A stretch of DNA of 64,000 bases, from NCBI GenBank assembly GCA_015350385.1, contig WNKI01000002.1, forward strand, positions 2,597,700 through 2,661,699. The letters are read 5' to 3'. The notes beneath the pieces are model-generated. The model worked only from the letters and a program-made list of their open reading frames with translations, was not told the DNA's origin and searched no databases. Below are positions 1 through 10,640 of this stretch, one piece after another (positions within the stretch are counted from its first letter, which is position 1; the number at the start of each line of letters is the position of its first letter). Position numbers and translations under genes: made by a program. Source of the stretch: Aculops lycopersici. Lineage: Eukaryota; Arthropoda; Arachnida; Trombidiformes; Eriophyidae.

Positions 1-1223
1 GTCGACGGCGGCGCTTACGTAACAGGCAACAGCAACCACGACAACCACTCCTGAGTGGCTGATGACGGTAATACTGCTCTGCTTCTGAATGCTTGTAGAG
101 AGGAACTACTCCCCTACTACTTTTCATGTTTTCATCCCATGCAATTGGGAACAACGAACGACTAAAACTAGAACTCGAGTCCAACCCTCAAGTGACTCGC
201 TGCGTTGGCCTCGAGAGTCTGCAGTGGCGTTAGTCGAGTGCCACGATGAGACTTGAGCAACACGACGACCACTGGCGCCACCACCACTTGGCTCGCGATT
301 CTCTTCTACGTGTTTATGTCATGCTCAGGAACGGCAATTGAGCTAGGGGAGAGAGAGCAAAGTCGAGTTCATGGATAGGCAAAGTGGTTTTTTGGGTCTA
401 GCGGAACTTGCGCCTGGAATGGAGAAGACCAAGGGAAAGAGGAGCAAAAAGACGACTCCTTGCTTTCGTCTCATGCAAACACATAGCTTATTGTTTATGA
501 CTTGACCGCCGGAGTCTCAGAGATGGACATTCGATTGTAAGTTTTAGTCTCGGGTTGCACGAATTGCCAAGAAGTTGGTTGATCGTACAACACGAAAGAG
601 AGGAATCGTGCATAAACTCTGTGCGATTTAGACAACCATTTGGCCCGGAAGGCTTTGAAGTGTCACTGGAGAAGCTCTCACTCGAGTCAAATGAAAGAGC
701 CAAAGAGGATCGCCCATCTGGCGCCAGCACGTTATTGAGTTGGCTTCTTCTCGTCGAACATCAACTCGGTTGAGCACTCGATTCCGTTCGTTTCGTGTGA
801 GAGCAGGAGCCAAGCTTTGTTGATGGTGTGACGTTGAAATTGACGTCTCAATGACAGCACTACGACGACTACGACGTTAACGATGATGCCAACAGAATGC
901 ACGAAAGACAGAGCTCAGAGCACTCCATCGACTGGTTACGTTCACAAAGTTGTCCGCTTGTCGCTAGGTGCTCTTGTCTCTGACTCGCTGCTCCGCAACT
1001 GAACTGGGTGAAAGTGTTGTGAGGGGAGAAAGAGAAAAGGTTGCTCATGGCCAGTAGTCTAGCTCCAAGTTGAGACACTTACTCACTGGGCAACCATTTG
1101 GTCACTGCCACCAACTCGCAGCGAGAAAGAGAAAGAGAGAGTGGGACAAAAGTTCCTTTTCCGTTTCCGTAGTCGTCGTTTCATCGACACACGCTCAAGA
1201 GAACAAAGGCTCACTTTAGTCGA

Positions 1224-1279
<56 letters not shown>

Positions 1280-1746
1280 ATGTATATAGTCGGCCACCAA
1301 AGTGACCGGGACAATTGACTTGCGCGCTCCACTGACTTGCAAGTCCACCGTCCTCGTCTAGTTCGCATAAATGGTCAATATCAAAACGTTGCGATCAGAG
1401 ACGAGAGACAATGCCACTTGGCTTCATGTGACCAAGAAACTATTACTCTTTTCCGCTTCTATTTGGTTGCCTTTGTCATGAGATGTTTAATGAATATAAA
1501 CTCAATGAAATAAAGTCAATAAAACTCTATTCTCAAGAAGTAAAAGTCTATTTGAGTAGTTCTTTATAAGTCGTTCTCGTTGACGAGTTTAAGTTTGAGT
1601 TCAAGCTGAAAATAGATTGAGAAGAAACAAAAGTTTCCTCATCGTTGTCATGCTCGTTGGCCGATCTTTTACTCTTCAATCGATTCGCTGCAAAATGAGC
1701 TCAGCCAATAGACAAAACAAAAAAGTAAAGGTAATCTTCTACTTAC
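1..1746 (-). other. Intron of the Robo-like gene, continuing beyond the window
   Basis: No supportable exon is seen on either strand here. The minus-strand Robo-like exon ends at 1747 with a GTAAGT donor (minus strand, 1746-1741), so this whole stretch is inferred to be its first visible intron. It contains a (TA)n microsatellite at about 1224-1288 and otherwise A/T-rich or mixed simple sequence. The next coding exon, expected to carry a second Ig domain, must lie outside the window. Confidence 0.5.
1224..1288. repeat. (TA)n microsatellite
   Basis: About 65 bases of nearly uninterrupted TA dinucleotides, with a few TGTA and CATA interruptions at the edges. It lies in the inferred intron of the Robo-like gene. 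Confidence 0.95.
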
Positions 1747-2356
1747 ATGCCACTTGCAGGGTTGCGTTGCGACTTCGCGTCGAACCAAACGCGTTGCTAG
1801 CTAGACAGTGATACGTTCCAGCGTCTGAATAATCGTTACCGCGCTGACTATTTGATGATGATAGTGCACTTGAGGCAACTTGCGCACCCGTGACAGGTGG
1901 TTGCTGGGCTGGCGGACGAATGTCTAGGAATTGAATTGAGCCGCCCATTGTGGTGCGCGTTTGACTTGAAGTCTTGATGAGCTCGCCATTGTGGAACCAC
2001 TCAATTGTTGGCTCGGGATCTCCCTCGGCATCACAATTGAGCTCCGCCGATTCGCCCTCAATGGCAACCAAATCATTTGGTTGAATGGTGATTCGAGGTG
2101 GAGCTGGCGAGTTTTGGCTCAAGGCTAAGGTCAGGTGGGTGATTGAGTCGTTTAGTTGGCACAATAATAGGAGTAGTGTTGTGAGCAACATTGTTGTAGT
2201 GGATACGTTTGTTGTCATGTAAAACATAAGCATCCTTTTCCTAGAACGATGTCTCACTCTGCTTCCGGTCGGTGGTTTTTTATGCTGTTGAAGTGTTGCA
2301 TTTAAATTGGCGCCCAAAGCTAGAGGCTCCATCAATCTCTTGTTAGCGAACGACAT
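1747..2356 (-). CDS. Roundabout-like receptor, 5' coding exon (signal sequence and Ig domain 1), partial
   Basis: Partial gene. The reading frame is open upstream, but the first in-frame ATG is at 2356; a second plausible start is the Met at 2233, just before the hydrophobic stretch MLLTTLLLLLCQL, which looks like a signal peptide or anchor. It is followed by one immunoglobulin domain beginning PPRITIQPNDLVAIEGESAE, with the paired cysteines in ELNCDAEG and YHCLAS, the Trp in IEWFHNGE and the final strand RNATLQVA. This order and wording match the first Ig domain of Robo axon-guidance receptors, which bind Slit at the cell surface. A Ser/Gln-rich insertion lies before the second cysteine. The exon stops at a GTAAGT donor (exon end 1747, phase 1). 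Later Ig, FNIII and transmembrane parts are off-window. It could instead be another Robo-like Ig cell-adhesion protein. Confidence 0.6.
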
Positions 2357-3068
2357 CTTGCTTGACTTTCGTGTAACAACTTGAGTGAATTTATTCGGTC
2401 TTGACAATTCTAAAGGTAACGCGATCTCTCTTGCTCTTTAGTGGATCTCATTATAATCATTTCAAAGATCTTGCATAAATATAATATACAATGCAACCTC
2501 TTACAATTCTCTAATCCAAAAATCAACGGCACCCATAACAACATTTGCAATGTTCATCTCGTCAAGCTCAATACGATTATATAATGGGTCAGCTGATCAC
2601 TCGACTTTCGCGTTTGTATCTCGACTCTTGACTCTTGGTATTCAATCGCTACGCTTTGAACACGTGAATCTCTCTAACCAACATCATGGAGGGCAAACAA
2701 CAAACTGAGGCTGACTACTGATCCTTGCCACCTTGCATTTGCCTCGAAAGCTATGAGACTCCAATGGCACAGGTTCTAGTTGCGCACATGCGCGCAATCG
2801 TTAGGCAGTCAGCTGCCATCCCGACGGAGACGCCATCTGGATTGCAAATTAACTCAAACTTTATCTGAGCACCAAAACTAAGCTTTTATTCGAATTGAAA
2901 GTCAATTAAAAATTTATTAAACTCTAATAATACTATTCAAAAGCATGCTGATGTGTTTCTCTGTGTTTCGTTATGCGAATGAGTAAGCTATTATATTATG
3001 AATCTTAGTTTTTGTCATGTTTCATGTTTTGGTTGAAATTTTTCACACTTTTGCTTTGGATTATCAAT
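2357..3068. other. Intergenic: upstream of Robo-like exon, 3' flank of Flamingo gene
   Basis: No gene is seen. It contains the presumed 5' UTR and promoter of the minus-strand Robo-like gene and the 3' UTR of the minus-strand Flamingo gene. A/T-rich stretches lie at 2460-2520 and 2880-3000. No clear TATA box or polyadenylation signal could be assigned with confidence. Confidence 0.5.
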
Positions 3069-6000
3069 TTAGGCTTGCGATTGGTCCATTGTGTTACTCA
3101 ACGACTTAGCGGCAAGCTGGTTATAGTGGGAGGTGGCTGCGGCAACTAAACCACCTGAGGATGTAGAGGCCACTTGTGGTTGGTCTATCTGGGTGGTGGT
3201 GGTGGTGGCGGCGGCAGCAGGTGATTGGTTTTGTTGAGCTTGTTCGGGGGACTCGGCATTCGACACCAGCTCCATGGGAGTAGTTTGATGGTTGGTCGAT
3301 TGCTGCTCTTGGTGATGCACTTGTTGTGTTTGATACCTTTGCGATTGATCAGCGCCACTAAATGTCGTCTCTGAGGAGGTGGAGGATGAGTGCAATTCTC
3401 TAGCCAGCTGCTCGTCGCCGCCGCCACTTCCGCCACCGCCACCCTGACTTGAGGTTCGATCCAACAGGTGGTCCTCGCTTAATCCGCCGCGACTGCGGCC
3501 AAACTCCGACTCGGCGCCGTTGCTACGATGCCTATGGCCATGATGGCTAGTGTAATAATGTTGCCGCTGTTGTGAGTCGCCATAGTGGCCGTGGTCGTTG
3601 TCCAAATTTTCCTGGTTGCTGCCATGATGGTGATGAGATCTGCTGCTGTGATGGTGATGGTGCTTGTGGTGATGGTGATGATGATGCTTCCTATGCGATT
3701 TCTTGTGTCGCCTCCGCTCCCGGTGCCTACCTGACCGCGAGCGCCCATAGTCCGTTTCGTCCACTTCCGCTCGAGACCTATGTGTAGTTCTGTGCCTCTG
3801 ATAGGGTGCACTCGACGAGGTCCCCGTTGCCGACGAGCGACTTGTGGTAGAGGCGGCCGCAGAGAAAGCCAACACTTCCGGTCTGAAGATATCCGTACAG
3901 GAACTCTGGAAGCCGGGCGTTGTTATTTGGCCATTGTGGCTCACATAGGAGGCGTAATTTTTGTTCAACGTTCCAGGTAGCCCAGCCAACGAGGGCATCC
4001 ATTGGGTTGAGTTGTTTGCTTGGTATTGGTTCATTGATTCCTCCATGAATGCTTTCTTGTCGCCCTTAAACCTAAGCCAGCTGACATAGAGATTGTAGCG
4101 AATGTGTTTGTCAAATACACACAACAAGGCGAACAATAACATTGACTTAAGGATTATAAACACGGGAAATAGGTGAACTGAATCCACAAAAGCCTCGTTG
4201 ACTGCGTAGACTGTCGTTAGCCAATAGATACCGATTAAAGGAGTTTTGAAGGTATTAATAAACATGTGATTTTTAACCAAATCGGCTCCGCTTGATTCCT
4301 CCTTAATGGGCAGCGACTTGCAAAGAGCTAACATAAATAGGATTATAATAACCAAGGACACAAAGCTAATTGGTCCAAACATGCTCCAAATAATTGGCTC
4401 ATGAATGGATAGCCAACAGAATAGATAGTTGCCAAATTGCTCAATCCTTAAACCAACAGCAATGGCCACAAACGAGGCGGGAATCGCGTAGCCAAGAACG
4501 TGATAAAATTTCATTGGTCCGTGATTAATATCCCTAAGTTCCGTTAACATCCTATAGAAATGGATAGCATTGACCAGTAGCCAGAAGAACAGACTGATGG
4601 AGAAATAGTGCAAGAAAATAGCAACCAACTTGCATTGATACTCGCGTTGGTTTAGGGAATTCCTAGATAATATTGTGTAGAGAATCAATGATTCAATGGC
4701 CACCAATACAAAGATCAAATTTTTGTTAATACTGTTGCTGTTGCTCTTAATACTATGACCCCGGATGCAGGACAGGACGAATAGAACTGCGATTAGAATG
4801 GCCAAAGAGAGACAGAGTGAGATTATCAATGACAAATCTTTGCTTGCCGTCTCCTCGCCAACCAGATAGTCGTAATTTGCCGTGTCCATTAATACAGTCA
4901 CTGCGCCCAGGTGATCACATGAACAGTTGACATAGTCGTACTTGTGTCTGAGCTTATGATTTGGATGTATGCCCTTAATCTCGCAACCCTTTGTCGTGAA
5001 TCTACCTGTCTGCTTGATTCCATAGCCAGGGGTTGGTGTTGCATGGGACGTCGAATTGTTTACAGCTCCACTGTTACCTCTTAACTTTTGCAATTGAACC
5101 ATTGAGGTGGACACCTGTGGATTGAAATCCCAGATTGCACACTGGGGCCGTGTTTTGCCCGCCGGCTCGCTCATCTTTAGCATATAGGTTATCTTTGGTT
5201 GAATATTTTTGTTTAAAAACTCGGAACTATTTGCTGGCCTCGCGGTTAGCCAAATAACTGGCGAGTTTGACATGGCCACAACGCCCAGTCTATTTTGAAC
5301 CGTATTATCGTAGTAACTCGGCAACAACGGACCCAACGACCTGTAGATGGAGTAAACCACAAGCGCAGGTTGCTGTTGGTATTGTTCTTGTTGTGGCTGC
5401 TGTTGGTTGTGTCTCGGAAACTTGAAGTCCGAAATCATCATTAGCTCGTCTCGTTTGGCTCTCGACTTGGCGGCGGCAGCGGCTCCCGCCGACGAAGTTG
5501 CGTAATATGAAGATGGTACTAGTTCTTGCATTGTTTTGATCCTCAATGTCTTCAGAGGAATCAGAGCTTTCGTTTTATCGTCAGCTTGATTGTTAAGGCG
5601 ATCTAAAGCGTAATTATCGTACTTTGGTATAATGATGGCAGGTGATGCATCTCTTACATTCGACGAATAGTCTAGATAAACTGAAGATCCGTCTGCATTG
5701 TAATATTGGTCGCGCAACAAAGAGGACCCACCACCTGTTCCACCGACGCCCACCTGTTCATAAGTAGTTGCAGTGGACGTAAGTGTTGGTCCAAAGGGAT
5801 CGGTTGCATAAGGCGGCGATGAGCCACCGCCGCCAACTGAATTGAAGGCCGGCGATGTCTTGCTCAAATCCCAGAGTTGATTTGTTGAAAGCGTGTCCAT
5901 TCCAAAGGTGAAATACTGGGTCGACACCTCAAATGGTTGAGTGAAAGTATCCGATTGACTTTCAATTAAAACTCGGCCATAGGTATCAAATAATTTCAAC

Positions 6001-9000
6001 AAATGCTCCGCTCCTCCATCCGGCGAGCGAGCTGAAATCTCAGGCCAATTGTCGGCGTACACGGGGTCCAGGATGTAGTTAATGGACTCGGCAATGTTCC
6101 TAATGTACATCCTATCCTGACGGTGGGTTAAATTCAGTCCACTTGAGCGTGATTCGAATTGAATCAAGTGATGGATTAATCTAAAGCTAATATAAATGTC
6201 ACTGCCATACAATTGCATAGTTGGACTTGAAATGGTTTCATTCAAGGCAAACCTCAAGTTGCTTGCAATCTTAATGGCCAACTGCGAGGTCATGGGAAAT
6301 TTGTTCTCCTCAAACACTTGGTATTGGTTATATAAATCTGTAAAGGTATTTGAGATACAATCAAACAAGTTGGCTTTTTGCCACTCGTGATCCTTGTTGC
6401 AATACCTGGTGGCTGGCCCGGTGCTAGTTGATGGTGGACACTGTTGCGTAACGATTCGATCCGGTTGCGTCTTCTCCCACCAAATGCCATCGCTGAACGT
6501 CTTTGGACAAGCATCGTAGACAACCTCACATCCTCGCAAGGTTACCTCGGCTATTTGACTGGCACAAGTGTCACAACGACGACCCACAACGCCAGGCCGA
6601 CACTTACACTGGCCAGTGGTTTGGTTGCACGAGGTACTCAGCGATCCAATGCCATAACAATCGCAGGCTAAACAGAAGTCACTTCCGGCTGGTTGGTAGT
6701 GGTTCGATTTGCAGTAGCACTGACCGGTAAGCTTGTCACAATCTCCATCGAAACCCTTGCTCTCGTCACAGTTGCATGGGCCACAGAGACTAGAGCCGTT
6801 TCCGCCCGCCACCGGACGGCCCCAAAAGTTGGAAGGGCAACGAGGCTGCAACTGGTGCTCGCAGTTGTCCCCACTCCTGTGGGGTTCACACTCACACTTG
6901 TACTGATTTGAGTAACTAACTGGAGTATCCTGTTGATTTGATAGATTTGAGTTGAAGTCGTTGGAAGATTGTAATGATGATTGGCCACCGCCACCACCTG
7001 TTAGTCCAGCAGTTGCTGCCCCTAAGCTTGGCACCATGGGAATGCAACGAGAGTTTTCTCCTTGACAAGGATTTAAATCACAGATGGGAATGCAACGGTC
7101 GCCAATGTAACCTGGATTGCACAGACACTTCCGTTGATTCATCCCTCTCTTGATGCAACGACTGTTTGCTGGACAAGCATTAGTTTCGCAAACATCGGCC
7201 ACCTGACAACCTCGTTCAACGTTCCTCTCGTCGCTAGCCGTGATCCATAACTCGGCGTTATCCGAAATGTTAACCCCATAGATGCAACCAACAAAACTTT
7301 GCGAGTTTCCGGTCGAGTTTGAAGTCGATATCAAACCATAAGAGTTGAGGGAGTTTGCAAATTCGTCGTTGTTACCGTTTCCGTTACTGTTGGTTGTTGG
7401 AATGCCACCGTTGCTTGCAATGCTACTTGAAAAGTCGGTTCCCTCGCTAGAACTTGAGACTTGCGAGGGTTCAGCTTGTAGTTGGCCACTTTGCGATCTT
7501 GTCGGTGGCGAGGCACCAATTGTGATGGTCTTTATGACTGACCCCACAATGTTACCCATATCCTGACTTGATGCCGATAAATTTGGAATATAATCCACCT
7601 GTAGGGTTGTGCTTTCAGGTGTCCAGATCAACTCGACAAAGTGCCACTCGCCGTCGTCCAGATTAATCCTGTTGAAGATCAAGCTTCTCGTTCTATGGGT
7701 TAATCTCAAACCACTATTGTGCATTTCGAGTATAATATTAACTTCTGAATCGAGTGAAATTTTCATCAGCAGTCCATTCGGATTTATGGTCCGGAAGTGC
7801 AGAGATATAATCCAATTTGAAGTGATGGTTGACTCAATGGGACTGAAGGTTAGATATGAGTTTCCGCTAAACTTGCGCACCTTCTCGTTGCTAATTAAGA
7901 TTTCACAAGATTTGCCCAGGTAATCGTCGCCGCAGGTACATTTCGCCGAACCCCAAGCGTCCTGGCAGGAGTAGCCATTACAAGATTGAGCTTGACATAG
8001 ACTTCGCTTCTCGGGGCATCCAATTTGAGTGCCAACATCCTGAATGGGCGTGTATAAATCAACAAGTTGTCGGTCGATGAACAAGTCGCTCAGGCAGCCG
8101 ACAAAACTGTTCATTGTTGAGATCTGGAATTCGGTTGGTAGTGATAGCAGGGCTCCAATTTGCATTGGACTCGATAGATCAAGCGAACGGTATTCATTTC
8201 CGCTCGCCTGTTGTTGTTGGTTAGCGAAATCCGCGTATGAGGTTGAGTTCGAACATCTCTTTGTTGCAATTCCATGTCCAGCTTGGAGCCGAGCTAGTGC
8301 TTCGTCAATAATTGGATCACAATCGTCCACTAGCAAGGTCACATTTCTATCCTTATAGTCAATGGTAACCTTGTGCCAATTTCCATCCGACACTGAAACT
8401 GACGATAACGAAACACTAGTCGCCTGTGAGCCTAAGGAGTACGAAAATTTCAAATGCGAGTCGACAATTTCCAAGGCTATAAAGTCATGTTTGTCATTGT
8501 AGCGTCCATTGTATAGCAGTAGGGCGTCCGTTTGAACCGTTGTAAACTTGAGCATAATATTGAATCTATGGCGTCTCCTTAAACTTGGCAGTGTTATGTA
8601 AGAATTTTTGTTGAAGGAAAGCGCCTTTAGTTGACACAAATCAGTAGACCACTGAGGGTAAGGGCAACCGGTGCAACTAAACCCACCGCCTGATGGTGCA
8701 GTTGAGATAGTTGGACTATTGCCTACAGCTCCACCGCTGGCGCCAACATTTAGCTTTGCTTGCGAGTAGAAATGAGATCTATTTGAGTTGATACACCTAG
8801 ATTTTCCACTACAAATTGGTTGCGACAGTGCTGATCTCATAGGAGCCGACGAGTCCTCTATCATGCTGGAGTGAGTGTGGTGGTTGGTCAATGGAATCGC
8901 TGACAATGCAATCGATTGGCAAGTGGAATTTGCAAAACTATGCTCGCACCGAGGACCCAGGTATTCAGGTTTGCATTCACAAGTGTAACCTGATTCGTGC

Positions 9001-10640
9001 CTATGGCATTGGCCTCCGTTTAAGCAAGGATTTGAGAAGCAAGGATTAATTTGTAGGTTACACTCCGTTTTGTGCTTCATTCCCGTAAATGTAGGTGGGC
9101 AGCTACAGGTAAAACTTTGTATGGCCCTTATGGGGCGGAAGATCATGTTTCGGGTTGTGATAAATGTTTTGGGCGCACGCTCGAACTTGTAGGTTGCTTG
9201 GCACTCTTGGTAGTTTTGGCAGGGTTCCTGAACACAGGGGTTGTCTTGAAACGGGGCCACGTGAACGTCAAGTGTATGCATCAGGTGCATTCTATTCAAA
9301 TAAACCCTCTCCTCAATGTACTGACTTGATAGGTAAGCTTCAACGTCACTTCCGTGACCACGAGCACTGAAACTAACATTCACACTCATAGTGTTGTTTG
9401 AGATTGATGATGATGACGACGAGTCCGAGAAGCTAGATCTGTAGGTAAGCGGCTCTGGTGATAGTGACTCTTCTACGTCAAAAACTACAATGTTTGTGGT
9501 CGCATAGGCACCATTCGATCCTAAGATTCTCGCCATATTAGCTAGAAAAGTGTCGTATTTCTTTGTTAAAAACTCTTCGCGTCCAATTCCATCCAAGCGA
9601 AGGACAACACTATTTTGTAACATGGTTTCGGTGACCAAGTTTACTGTAAGAACCATATGAGCTGCTGCCTCGTTCATTCCATCACTGACCTCGATGGTTA
9701 TAATTGCCCTCATAGGAACGTTGCTATTCAACCATGGACTTAGATGAATGTCACCTGTTGTCTCATTCACCACAATCAACTGGGCATTATTACCTGATAT
9801 AACCCGGTACCTTAACTGATCGTTGATATCCAAATCGATGGCTGGAACCCTTCCAATGGGACCATTTGGAAAGTGGTTCTTGTAATTGTTGAACACAATT
9901 GCAAAATCGTCCAGCTGAGGCCGGTTGTCGTTCTCGTCTTGGACGGTGACATCTATGTCCACATCGTAGCGCATAAATGGTGATGTTGCTCTGACTAAAA
10001 TTTGATAATTCTTCTTTGGCGATTCAAAATCGAAATTAACCAAGTTAACGAGCTCGACTTTGTTTGTTATTGAGTCGCGGACTAAATCAAACGACGACTT
10101 GTCGGCTCCGTCGACAATCGCATAGGTGATCTGCGAACTCTGCGAATCTGGATCGTCGGCTAGAATCTCGGTTAGCTTGCTATTGATTGGCGTATTTTCC
10201 TTTACCTGAATAGTTAACTTGTCAAATTGTTCCTTAAAGGCTCCTTTGCCCTTCTTGTAGTTTCCTGGATTAGCCGCTGGCGACTTGACCACAAAGACTC
10301 GATCACTGACAGGTTGCGCCGCTGATAGTGCAGTGTAAGCGGCTGATATCGATGACGACGACGACGGGAAACAATCGGCATTATGTACAATTGTGCTAAT
10401 TAATAAACTACTTGATATGATGATCAATAGACAGGTAACAAGTGACTTGTTTGTTCGATAATTGGGTTTCTCTTGTTGCTGTTGATGCAATTGATGAGAG
10501 TTGCGGGTATCCATATTGACGGAATCTGCTATAAGGCTGATGTAGTTGGTGTTGTTGCAACTGCTGCCACAGGTTGGCCTCCGAAGAGAGCGCAGTAAAT
10601 CTGGCTCTTTTTTTAATCTTGATAAACTTTTTGCAGTCAT
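3069..10640 (-). CDS. Flamingo/Starry night (CELSR) atypical cadherin adhesion GPCR with a shortened ectodomain
   Basis: A 2,523-residue intronless frame. Order read from the sequence: hydrophobic signal/anchor near residues 66-88; two recognisable cadherin repeats (about 140-340; the first ends in DENDNRP, the second contains FNNYKNHFPNGPIGRVPA, typical of the last classical CELSR repeat); the membrane-proximal domain starting DGIGREEFLTKKYD; EGF modules from about 468; two laminin-G domains (about 673-860 and 920-1130) separated by EGF; more EGF and laminin-type EGF modules (to about 1370); a hormone-receptor motif (about 1377-1425); GAIN region and GPS near 1915; seven membrane segments (about 1930-2185); and a long Ser/Gln/His-rich tail. 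Flamingo family members act in planar cell polarity and neurite guidance and normally carry eight or nine cadherin repeats and over 2,900 residues. Here the first six or so are missing. An in-frame TAG just upstream supports the chosen ATG. Upstream non-coding exons cannot be excluded. Confidence 0.93.
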   Translation of the reverse strand: MTAKSLSRLKKEPDLLRSLRRPTCGSSCNNTNYISLIADSVNMDTRNSHQLHQQQQEKPNYRTNKSLVTCLLIIISSSLLISTIVHNADCFPSSSSSISAAYTALSAAQPVSDRVFVVKSPAANPGNYKKGKGAFKEQFDKLTIQVKENTPINSKLTEILADDPDSQSSQITYAIVDGADKSSFDLVRDSITNKVELVNLVNFDFESPKKNYQILVRATSPFMRYDVDIDVTVQDENDNRPQLDDFAIVFNNYKNHFPNGPIGRVPAIDLDINDQLRYRVISGNNAQLIVVNETTGDIHLSPWLNSNVPMRAIITIEVSDGMNEAAAHMVLTVNLVTETMLQNSVVLRLDGIGREEFLTKKYDTFLANMARILGSNGAYATTNIVVFDVEESLSPEPLTYRSSFSDSSSSSSISNNTMSVNVSFSARGHGSDVEAYLSSQYIEERVYLNRMHLMHTLDVHVAPFQDNPCVQEPCQNYQECQATYKFERAPKTFITTRNMIFRPIRAIQSFTCSCPPTFTGMKHKTECNLQINPCFSNPCLNGGQCHRHESGYTCECKPEYLGPRCEHSFANSTCQSIALSAIPLTNHHTHSSMIEDSSAPMRSALSQPICSGKSRCINSNRSHFYSQAKLNVGASGGAVGNSPTISTAPSGGGFSCTGCPYPQWSTDLCQLKALSFNKNSYITLPSLRRRHRFNIMLKFTTVQTDALLLYNGRYNDKHDFIALEIVDSHLKFSYSLGSQATSVSLSSVSVSDGNWHKVTIDYKDRNVTLLVDDCDPIIDEALARLQAGHGIATKRCSNSTSYADFANQQQQASGNEYRSLDLSSPMQIGALLSLPTEFQISTMNSFVGCLSDLFIDRQLVDLYTPIQDVGTQIGCPEKRSLCQAQSCNGYSCQDAWGSAKCTCGDDYLGKSCEILISNEKVRKFSGNSYLTFSPIESTITSNWIISLHFRTINPNGLLMKISLDSEVNIILEMHNSGLRLTHRTRSLIFNRINLDDGEWHFVELIWTPESTTLQVDYIPNLSASSQDMGNIVGSVIKTITIGASPPTRSQSGQLQAEPSQVSSSSEGTDFSSSIASNGGIPTTNSNGNGNNDEFANSLNSYGLISTSNSTGNSQSFVGCIYGVNISDNAELWITASDERNVERGCQVADVCETNACPANSRCIKRGMNQRKCLCNPGYIGDRCIPICDLNPCQGENSRCIPMVPSLGAATAGLTGGGGGQSSLQSSNDFNSNLSNQQDTPVSYSNQYKCECEPHRSGDNCEHQLQPRCPSNFWGRPVAGGNGSSLCGPCNCDESKGFDGDCDKLTGQCYCKSNHYQPAGSDFCLACDCYGIGSLSTSCNQTTGQCKCRPGVVGRRCDTCASQIAEVTLRGCEVVYDACPKTFSDGIWWEKTQPDRIVTQQCPPSTSTGPATRYCNKDHEWQKANLFDCISNTFTDLYNQYQVFEENKFPMTSQLAIKIASNLRFALNETISSPTMQLYGSDIYISFRLIHHLIQFESRSSGLNLTHRQDRMYIRNIAESINYILDPVYADNWPEISARSPDGGAEHLLKLFDTYGRVLIESQSDTFTQPFEVSTQYFTFGMDTLSTNQLWDLSKTSPAFNSVGGGGSSPPYATDPFGPTLTSTATTYEQVGVGGTGGGSSLLRDQYYNADGSSVYLDYSSNVRDASPAIIIPKYDNYALDRLNNQADDKTKALIPLKTLRIKTMQELVPSSYYATSSAGAAAAAKSRAKRDELMMISDFKFPRHNQQQPQQEQYQQQPALVVYSIYRSLGPLLPSYYDNTVQNRLGVVAMSNSPVIWLTARPANSSEFLNKNIQPKITYMLKMSEPAGKTRPQCAIWDFNPQVSTSMVQLQKLRGNSGAVNNSTSHATPTPGYGIKQTGRFTTKGCEIKGIHPNHKLRHKYDYVNCSCDHLGAVTVLMDTANYDYLVGEETASKDLSLIISLCLSLAILIAVLFVLSCIRGHSIKSNSNSINKNLIFVLVAIESLILYTILSRNSLNQREYQCKLVAIFLHYFSISLFFWLLVNAIHFYRMLTELRDINHGPMKFYHVLGYAIPASFVAIAVGLRIEQFGNYLFCWLSIHEPIIWSMFGPISFVSLVIIILFMLALCKSLPIKEESSGADLVKNHMFINTFKTPLIGIYWLTTVYAVNEAFVDSVHLFPVFIILKSMLLFALLCVFDKHIRYNLYVSWLRFKGDKKAFMEESMNQYQANNSTQWMPSLAGLPGTLNKNYASYVSHNGQITTPGFQSSCTDIFRPEVLAFSAAASTTSRSSATGTSSSAPYQRHRTTHRSRAEVDETDYGRSRSGRHRERRRHKKSHRKHHHHHHHKHHHHHSSRSHHHHGSNQENLDNDHGHYGDSQQRQHYYTSHHGHRHRSNGAESEFGRSRGGLSEDHLLDRTSSQGGGGGSGGGDEQLARELHSSSTSSETTFSGADQSQRYQTQQVHHQEQQSTNHQTTPMELVSNAESPEQAQQNQSPAAAATTTTTQIDQPQVASTSSGGLVAAATSHYNQLAAKSLSNTMDQSQA

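Noticed and set aside
3185..9370. Many open frames antisense or out of frame to the Flamingo gene
   Set aside because: Shadows of the coding sequence, with low-complexity readings of its Ser/Gln/His codons.
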